Source: Clostridia bacterium
GTDB taxonomy: Bacteria > Bacillota > Clostridia > Oscillospirales > Acutalibacteraceae
DNA length: 64,000 nucleotides
Assembly (NCBI GenBank): GCA_017472225.1
Contig: JAFUQS010000056.1
Location: forward strand, 50,895-114,894
Direction of reading: 5' to 3'
Part shown: positions 58,352 through 64,000 of the stretch, piece after piece
How the letters are laid out: each line of letters begins with the position of its first letter
Numbering within the stretch: position 1 is the stretch's first letter
The notes under the pieces: model-generated
Databases searched by the model: none
Seen by the model: only the letters and a program-made list of their open reading frames with translations
What the model was told of the DNA's origin: nothing
Made by a program: the position numbers and the translations under genes

Positions 58352-59821
58352 TCAGACGGAATAGAGATGTATATCCTTAAGTACGGGGTTATCCCTCACC
58401 TGAGTGGGAAGAATGAGAATTTCATCGGTTTCAACCGGGTATTCAAATCTTACAATTTTTCTTGAGCCGATAACGGTACCGTCATAAACCTGACAGAAGC
58501 TTCCGTCCTCAAGCTTTGCAAGGATATGAAACTGCTCCACACGCTGAGATTTTGTCAAATCCTCACGCAAGCTTATCATAGAAAGTTTTTGTACCTTTGA
58601 AAATCCGACTGATATTGCAAGCTCATCATTTCCGAACGTATAGCTCTCCCCTTTTTCATCGAAGGTTGCATCTGCTTTTCTTTTTTGTCCGTCTTTTGTG
58701 ACAAGTGAAAAGCTGCAGTTTCCGATTTCCTTTTCAAAGGGCTTTGAAACAAGAGAAGTGAATTTTTGCAGTCTTCTCACTTCGCTTTTGCCGATAAGAC
58801 CGTCTTTATTCGGCGGAACATTCAGAAGCATTGAGGCGTTGCCGCCCACTGAATTCCAATAAATTTCGGCAAGCTTTTCCGCACTTCTGCCACGCCTTGC
58901 AAAAGCGAATATGTTGCTTGTATGAAACCAGCCCATATTGATTGAAACATCAGCCTCGGCAGGCTTGAAAACGAGCTTTTCATAATTTTTCAAAAGCTCC
59001 CTTGAGCCAAGGTCTTCGTCACGGTCGCTGAGCTTTTTTGCCATTGTTTTTGTTTCATCTGCATTCTGCTGAGAGTTTTCGGCAACTGCATCCACACTGT
59101 CTTTTTCATCGGGAATAACAGACCATTCGCTTTTTCTCACTCTGCCGCCTTCGTTACCTATCCAGCGAACATCAGGCCCACTGATGGATATTACCGCATC
59201 CGGCTGATATTTTCTGATGGTTTCATAGTATCTTTCCCAATCATAAACCTGTTTTTTGCCGTTGGGTCCTTCACCGCAGGCTCCGTCAAACCACAGGCAG
59301 AACAGCTCACCGTAATTTGTGCAAAGTTCGGTAAGCTGAGATACAAAATAATCATTGTACTGCTCTGTTCCGTAACGGCTATCGTGTCTGTCCCAGGGTG
59401 AAAGATAAATTCCAAGCTTCAGATCATATTTTCTGCAGCTTTCCGAAAGCTCCTTCACGATATCCCTTTTAAATGGTGTATTCATAACACAATGATCGGT
59501 ATGCTTTGTGTCAAACAGACAAAAGCCGTCATGATGCTTTGCAGTGATGATAATACCCTTACTGCCCGTATCCTTCAGCACCTTGCACCATTGGTCCGTG
59601 TCAAGCTTTTTCGGATTAAAAACGGAGATATCCTCCTTACCGTCACCCCACTCCCTGTTATAAAAGGTGTTTATGCCGAAATGGATAAAGTTATAGTATT
59701 CCATATTGAGGAAGGAAAGCTGCCTTTCACTCGGAAAAACAGAAGACAGTCTTTTTGTTTCTGCAGTGTAAAGCTCCTTACCGTTGTTATCGATACACCA
59801 GCCGTAGTCCGGATATTTCAT
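58352..59821 (-). CDS. GH29 alpha-L-fucosidase
   Basis: A 489-residue glycoside hydrolase releasing L-fucose from glycans. FIHFGINTFYNREWGDG (near 46-62), TAKHHDGFCLFDTKHTDH (93-110) and the nucleophile motif LWFDGACGEG with D179 are typical of GH29. There is a beta-sandwich C-terminal part. No signal peptide or membrane segment is present, so it should act inside the cell on imported fucosides. It lies in a leftward group with a FnIII protein, galactokinase and a VTT protein. The gene starts 19 bp after the FnIII stop. Confidence 0.93.
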   Translation of the reverse strand: MKYPDYGWCIDNNGKELYTAETKRLSSVFPSERQLSFLNMEYYNFIHFGINTFYNREWGDGKEDISVFNPKKLDTDQWCKVLKDTGSKGIIITAKHHDGFCLFDTKHTDHCVMNTPFKRDIVKELSESCRKYDLKLGIYLSPWDRHDSRYGTEQYNDYFVSQLTELCTNYGELFCLWFDGACGEGPNGKKQVYDWERYYETIRKYQPDAVISISGPDVRWIGNEGGRVRKSEWSVIPDEKDSVDAVAENSQQNADETKTMAKKLSDRDEDLGSRELLKNYEKLVFKPAEADVSINMGWFHTSNIFAFARRGRSAEKLAEIYWNSVGGNASMLLNVPPNKDGLIGKSEVRRLQKFTSLVSKPFEKEIGNCSFSLVTKDGQKRKADATFDEKGESYTFGNDELAISVGFSKVQKLSMISLREDLTKSQRVEQFHILAKLEDGSFCQVYDGTVIGSRKIVRFEYPVETDEILILPTQVRDNPVLKDIHLYSV

Positions 59822-59840
59822 ATTATCAATCCTTTATTAT

Positions 59841-61622
59841 TTATTCGTAAACGAAGTATACATCAAGTCCCTGAACGGTATAGTCGATATTGTTTTCCTT
59901 AAGAGCTGTTGTAACACCGCTGAGCATTTCATAATCCTTCATAGTGATTCTCATATCAAGCTTCATACGGTCATATTTGCCGTATCTTGTTCCGGGAAGG
60001 AAGCCTGTGCACCACCAATAATCACCGTACGGTCTTGTGAATTTCTCTTTCCATACTCCTTTATTATTCTTTTCAATAAAGGTCATGGACATTTTGAGCA
60101 TTTCGGAATCGGAAGCGGCATCATAATGCATAACATCTCTATCCTTGGGCTTGGTATAAACGCCGACCTCAGCACCGTAGAAAACGAGTCCGTACTGACC
60201 CTTCCAGAGCTGAATCATCCAATCCTTATTCTGATATTCAAAGCGAAGACGCACAGTGTCAAAGTCAATAAGGGTAAAGGGTCCCATAACATCGAACACC
60301 GAGTTATAACCGACAACCCTTTGCCATGGGTCAGCAGAGGTATAGAAGCAGCCCTCCTTCGGGTCATAAAGATAACCGAGAATTCCGCTTTTTTCCATTT
60401 CTTCGGAATAGATGCTGTCCGGCTTTTCTTTACTTTCAAAAAGGATTGAAACAGACTCACATTTTTCCGATGAAAGCTTCTGCCCGTTGATATAAATATA
60501 TGAGCTTACTGCATATCTGTAGGTGTCGGTATTTTTGATGTTTTTAACTGTAAAGGTATTGGTTTTTGTTGAGCCTGCCGTTGACCATGAGCCGTTCTGT
60601 GCGCTGTAGGAATAAACCGTATAGCCCGACGCACCGCTGACCTTTGACCATGTGAGTGAAATTCCGTTGTCAGAGTTTACGGCTGCCTTGAGATCTTCAG
60701 GAATTCCGGGAAGGCATGAGCCTGTTACGGTTTTTGAAAAGGCTCCGTAGGTATACTTATTATCAGATTTTACATATGTTCTTAATCTGTATTTTGTCTG
60801 CACGCCCGAAGCGTCACTGACAGTATAAGAAGTTGAGGTAAGGCGCTTGACGCTCACCCATTTTTGTGTGCTTTCATTATATTTCTGAAGCTGATAACCG
60901 GAAACACCCTTTGACTTGCCCCATGAAAGTGTATAGCTGTCTGCAGTGCTTTTGCTCAGGCGGAAGGATTTGACATCGGCAGGTCTTGTTTTCACCGTTG
61001 CCGCATTTGATGCTGAGCCGTATTTGGTTTTGCCCGACTTTGTGTATGCCTTAACCTTGAATTTATAGGTTGTGTTACTGTCAAGTCCCGTTACAGAATA
61101 AGAGGTTTCCGCCGTATCGCCCAGCTTCTCATACTTTTTTGAGGTGGGGTTATACTTATACACTCTGTATCCCGTTGCCTTATCGGTTTTGTTCCATTTC
61201 AGGATAACAGATGTGCTTTTTATACTTGTAGCCTTGAGTCCTGTTACCTTTTTCGGAGCAATAACAGCTTTAACGGTGTTTGAGTATTTTTCAGAAAAGA
61301 CCTTTTTTTCGTTCTTAATTTCATAAGCCTTCACTCGGTACTGATAAATCTCGCCTCTGACAATTGCAGTATCCTTATAGGAACGAGAGGTTGTGGTTTT
61401 AACAGCCTTCCACTTTTTTTGGGAAGCTATATATTTATATACCCGATAACCCTTTGCCCCCGATACGGCACTCCACTGCAATGTAACTGCACTTGCAGAA
61501 GCCGACTTCAATGTAAGCGTTTTGACATTTCCGACGGCAGATGCCATGCTCAGCCCCGCCGATGAGACAAGCATGAGCATACATATAAAGAGAATTGCCA
61601 TGGTTCTGATTAGCTTCTTCAT
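59841..61622 (-). CDS. Secreted protein with four FnIII domains and a DUF4474 domain
   Basis: A 593-residue exported protein. Residues 1-30 are a signal peptide (KKLIRTMAILFICMLMLVSSAG). Four fibronectin type III domains follow, at about 33-121, 125-212, 215-302 and 306-395, each with the WSxVSGAxGYxVY-type strand. The C-terminal ~190 residues (DPKEGCFYTSADPW, PFTLIDFDTVRLRFEY, WMIQLWKGQYGLVFYGAEVG) match DUF4474, a common domain of secreted Clostridia proteins of unknown role. There is no sorting motif. GGAGGA precedes the ATG. Confidence 0.88.
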   Translation of the reverse strand: MKKLIRTMAILFICMLMLVSSAGLSMASAVGNVKTLTLKSASASAVTLQWSAVSGAKGYRVYKYIASQKKWKAVKTTTSRSYKDTAIVRGEIYQYRVKAYEIKNEKKVFSEKYSNTVKAVIAPKKVTGLKATSIKSTSVILKWNKTDKATGYRVYKYNPTSKKYEKLGDTAETSYSVTGLDSNTTYKFKVKAYTKSGKTKYGSASNAATVKTRPADVKSFRLSKSTADSYTLSWGKSKGVSGYQLQKYNESTQKWVSVKRLTSTSYTVSDASGVQTKYRLRTYVKSDNKYTYGAFSKTVTGSCLPGIPEDLKAAVNSDNGISLTWSKVSGASGYTVYSYSAQNGSWSTAGSTKTNTFTVKNIKNTDTYRYAVSSYIYINGQKLSSEKCESVSILFESKEKPDSIYSEEMEKSGILGYLYDPKEGCFYTSADPWQRVVGYNSVFDVMGPFTLIDFDTVRLRFEYQNKDWMIQLWKGQYGLVFYGAEVGVYTKPKDRDVMHYDAASDSEMLKMSMTFIEKNNKGVWKEKFTRPYGDYWWCTGFLPGTRYGKYDRMKLDMRITMKDYEMLSGVTTALKENNIDYTVQGLDVYFVYE

Positions 61623-61670
61623 AGTTTTCCTCCGTAAATAGATTATTTTTCTGCCTGTTTTGGGAATTAG

Positions 61671-62957
61671 TTATGCAATCTGTACTCCGCCGAAGGGTCT
61701 TACAGAAAGAACATAAGCTGCATCGTCACCGAAAATTTCCTTCATTGCAGTTGTGTATTCTTCCACCATGATGTCGGGAACAAAAGCCTGAATTGTACCC
61801 GCAAAGCCACCGCCGTGAACACGCCATGCGCCCTTGCCGCCGAGAAGCTGTTCACTGAGGCAAAGAGCGAGTGAAAGAGGCTGGTCAGCACCTGCCTTCT
61901 GGGTGTAAACATTCTGATTATACATATATGATGAACGGCCGCTCGCTATGATGAGCTGCTTGAACTTTTCAAAATCATTTTCGGAAAGTGCCTTTGTCTG
62001 AAGAACAACCTTTTCATTCTCGCCGTAATAGTGAAGTGCTCTGATAACTGCTCTGGGGCTCACCTTTTTTGCAATGTCCCCTGCTTTTGCAATTACATCC
62101 TCCTTACTTACCTCACGAAGCACCTTTTTGCCGAAATATTCTGCAACCATTTCCATTTCACGGCGTACTGCAGCATAATCGTCGGTGAGGTCTGAGTGAC
62201 TGCCCTTTGTGTCAACAATAACAAGGCTGTGACCTGATTTTTCAAAATCAAAGTCAATTTTCTTAACAACAGGCTTACTTGTGTCTTCAAAGTCGATTGT
62301 TACAAATGAACCGACGGAGCAAGCCATCTGGTCAAGGAGACCGCAGGGCTTTCCGAAGTATATGTTTTCACTGTACTGTGAAATTTTTGCAATTTCAATC
62401 GGGTCAACCTTGCCGTCATTATAAAGATAGCTGAGCATTGTGCAGACAAGCACTTCAAAGGCAGCAGAGGATGAAAGTCCTGAGCCGGAAAGAACCTGTG
62501 AGGCTGTTGTTGCATCAAATCCGCCCACATTATAACCAAGCTCAGTGAAGCGTGCGGCAATGCCTCTGATGATTGCCTGACTTCTGCCCTTTTCATTTTC
62601 TTTAACGGTAAGGTCACTGCAGTCAACGGTATCCATGGGATAGCCTGCAGATTTGATTCTGATTATGCCCTCGTCATTTTTTGAAGCCACTGCAATTGCA
62701 TCAAGGCTGATGCCTGCTGCAAGAACAAGACCATGATTGTGGTCTGTGTGGTTGCCGCCGATTTCGGACCTTCCCGGTGCCGAGAAAAGAGCAACCTCTC
62801 TTTCCTGATTACGGTCAAAAAGCTCACTGAAGGCTGCCATAACCTCAAGATATCTGCTGTACTGAGATGAAATGGCTTCTTTTTTGTAAACCACAGAAAA
62901 TTCTTCATCAAGAAGTCCTTTTTCAAGCTTTTCCTTCATTTCAATGTTTTTAATCAT
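61671..62957 (-). CDS. galK: Galactokinase
   Basis: A 428-residue GHMP kinase that phosphorylates galactose at C1. Motif 1 is GRSEIGGNHTDHNHG (about 62-76), motif 2 the ATP loop VLSGSGLSSSAAFE (about 145-158), and motif 3 VHGGGFAGTIQAFV near the C terminus. I chose the ATG at 62,955-62,957 (AAAGG upstream) over a TTG 9 bp before it. galT and galE are not in the window, so the rest of the Leloir pathway is elsewhere. It lies 20 bp downstream of the VTT gene. Confidence 0.93.
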   Translation of the reverse strand: MIKNIEMKEKLEKGLLDEEFSVVYKKEAISSQYSRYLEVMAAFSELFDRNQEREVALFSAPGRSEIGGNHTDHNHGLVLAAGISLDAIAVASKNDEGIIRIKSAGYPMDTVDCSDLTVKENEKGRSQAIIRGIAARFTELGYNVGGFDATTASQVLSGSGLSSSAAFEVLVCTMLSYLYNDGKVDPIEIAKISQYSENIYFGKPCGLLDQMACSVGSFVTIDFEDTSKPVVKKIDFDFEKSGHSLVIVDTKGSHSDLTDDYAAVRREMEMVAEYFGKKVLREVSKEDVIAKAGDIAKKVSPRAVIRALHYYGENEKVVLQTKALSENDFEKFKQLIIASGRSSYMYNQNVYTQKAGADQPLSLALCLSEQLLGGKGAWRVHGGGFAGTIQAFVPDIMVEEYTTAMKEIFGDDAAYVLSVRPFGGVQIA

Positions 62958-62976
62958 ATTTATCAACCTTTCTGTT

Positions 62977-63693
62977 TTATTTTGATTTACCCTTTAATGA
63001 CACAAAGCCGCCGACAGAAAGCAACACCAGACCCGAAAAAATCAGAAGCGGAATAAACGGTACGATGAAGCCGAAGGAAGCAGGGTCAAAAACATTACGA
63101 CCAATGATAACATAAGACACAATTTTATATAAAAAGCCTGCAATTGAAATAACAAGATATTCATACAGCTTTATATCCGTGCTCCCGTAAAGAGTGCTGA
63201 CAGAACCGAGCGGAATTCCGGGAGTGAGGCGGCAGAAAAACAGCACCGCCTTTGAACCGGTCTTACTGCTGTCGATAAATGTATGTGCCTTATCGTATTT
63301 TGCAAGGATTTTTTCCGCATTTCCTCCGCCATGCTTTCTGCCCCAGAGAAATTTTGCTGAGAAATATATGCTCATGCCGACAATATTGATTGCAACAGCT
63401 ATATACCACTTGAAAATAACAGCACTTGCAACGCAAAGGCATGAAAGCGGAAACCACGGTATGAATGCCTTGATTGTGTAATTTATCAATATGACGAGAA
63501 CGGAAATCCATGTAGCTCCGTAGGTCTGAATCCACATTTCAAAATTATTGAGAGTATCGGTATATCTGTTATACCAACGGAGAAATTCCTGAGTATTGAA
63601 AAGTCTGAGCAATATCATCAGAACAAGAGCGAGAAGGAAGCAGAAAAATGCCGCTGTGGAAAAGCTGTAGGATTTACTTTTTTTGCTTTTCAA
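62977..63693 (-). CDS. TVP38/TMEM64 (VTT domain) membrane protein
   Basis: A 238-residue protein of the VTT/DedA-like family with about six hydrophobic segments. The family core is FIPWFPLSCLCVASAVIFKW, then FFCRLTPGIPLGSVSTLYG and GFLYKIVSYVIIGR. VTT proteins are lipid scramblases or envelope transport proteins. The start codon is TTG (63,691-63,693) with GAGGGAG about 9 nt upstream. The folded element at 63,721-63,999 begins 28 bp before this start, so the gene's promoter must lie within or beyond that element. Confidence 0.86.
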   Translation of the reverse strand: MKSKKSKSYSFSTAAFFCFLLALVLMILLRLFNTQEFLRWYNRYTDTLNNFEMWIQTYGATWISVLVILINYTIKAFIPWFPLSCLCVASAVIFKWYIAVAINIVGMSIYFSAKFLWGRKHGGGNAEKILAKYDKAHTFIDSSKTGSKAVLFFCRLTPGIPLGSVSTLYGSTDIKLYEYLVISIAGFLYKIVSYVIIGRNVFDPASFGFIVPFIPLLIFSGLVLLSVGGFVSLKGKSK

Positions 63694-63720
63694 GCTTTTT
63701 CACTCCCTCAGGTCAGCATA

Positions 63721-63999
63721 TAAGTTGGCGGGAGTCGAACACGATATGTCTCAAATGTCTGATTTCACACGCCTTTGAAATTTTTTCTCCTTGCAATACG
63801 AAAGTATTCCTTCGTCGAAGAAAATCTCAAATGCATATAAACTCGAACATTTGAGATTTTTCAAAGTTTAATGAGAGGGTATTTTTTCTGTAACAAGGCA
63901 TAAATTCGATGGAAGACTTGCGTCTTTCGAGAATTTTAACGCAGTTACGGGGAAAATAGACCTCATTAAACCATATCGGGTTCGGCTCCCGCCAACTTA
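63721..63999. repeat. 279-bp folded element with 28-bp inverted ends
   Basis: TAAGTTGGCGGGAG... at 63721-63748 is matched by the reverse complement at 63972-63999 with 26 of 28 bases identical. Inside are a short stem ATTTCA/TGAAAT (63762-63781), AATAC/GTATT (63795-63808), a ~14-bp stem GAAAATCTCAAATG / CATTTGAGATTTTTC (63820-63862), and a long composite hairpin from GTTTAATGAG (63866-63875) to CTCATTAAAC (63962-63971) with inner TATTTT/AAAATA, GTAAC/GTTAC and AAGAC/GTCTT pairs. The ends resemble a tRNA/tmRNA T-arm (GTTCGACTCCCGCC). It contains no credible gene. Confidence 0.82.
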
Positions 64000-64000
64000 A

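Noticed and set aside
63721-63999. A tRNA or tmRNA gene
   Set aside because: Both ends carry the T-arm-like string in inverted orientation. No complete cloverleaf, anticodon arm or tag reading frame can be built, and the length and internal stems do not fit.

Overview
The window looks like chromosomal DNA of a spore-forming, Gram-positive Clostridia bacterium, probably a gut member of the Oscillospirales/Ruminococcaceae. The evidence is the sporulation genes (spoIVA, yabP, yabQ, a SpoVB/YabM-type flippase), a valS T-box, an L20-type leader on infC-rpmI-rplT, many TTG starts behind strong Shine-Dalgarno sites, and consensus SigA promoters. Genus and species cannot be fixed from sequence alone. 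No rRNA, canonical tRNA, CRISPR array, transposase or phage gene was seen.

Layout. 1-14.25 kb is one compact leftward housekeeping cluster. Read 5' to 3' it is a TrmH-family methyltransferase, dprA, topA, trmFO, rnc, an Elp3-like radical SAM protein, smc, ftsY, rdgB, yhbY, a nadD-yqeK fusion and rsfS. smc carries an in-frame TAA. 14.4-15.7 kb is infC-rpmI-rplT with its own promoter and attenuator leader. 15.8-24.7 kb holds single genes: a VanY-type carboxypeptidase, an M28 peptidase, a Dabb protein, metG-tatD (rightward), a FAD oxidoreductase under a palindromic operator, and spoIVA with a SigE-like promoter. 24.7-32.7 kb is the conserved spoVB/yabM - mazG - hup - rqcP - yabP - yabQ - divIC - S1 cluster, preceded by a nucleoside kinase, hemZ and a metallo-hydrolase. 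32.7-41.4 kb holds dtd, relA, recJ, recQ and an uncharacterised zinc-ribbon membrane protein/acyltransferase pair.

41.5-50.5 kb contains a lipoprotein, a membrane protein, rsmI, trmN6, a small secreted InlB-like protein, and a rightward operon of a GH63-like glycosidase, a metallophosphoesterase and a DUF1653 protein, followed by a decayed S66 peptidase start. 50.6-53.6 kb is valS with its T-box. 53.56-55.41 kb is an AT-rich accessory islet: a SLOG-like gene and a divergent XRE regulator sharing an operator/promoter, a zinc-ribbon protein, a four-helix-bundle (S23/IVP-like) protein, and a mirror-arranged array of small hairpins joined by 9-nt linkers. 55.4-58.3 kb is an aspartate-type aminotransferase and asnS. 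58.35-63.7 kb is a leftward sugar/secretion group: GH29 fucosidase, FnIII-DUF4474 protein, galactokinase and a VTT membrane protein. The right end (63,721-63,999) is a 279-bp highly folded element with 28-bp inverted ends.

The most unusual items are the hairpin array beside the four-helix-bundle gene, the folded terminal element, the XRE/SLOG module, and the interrupted smc.
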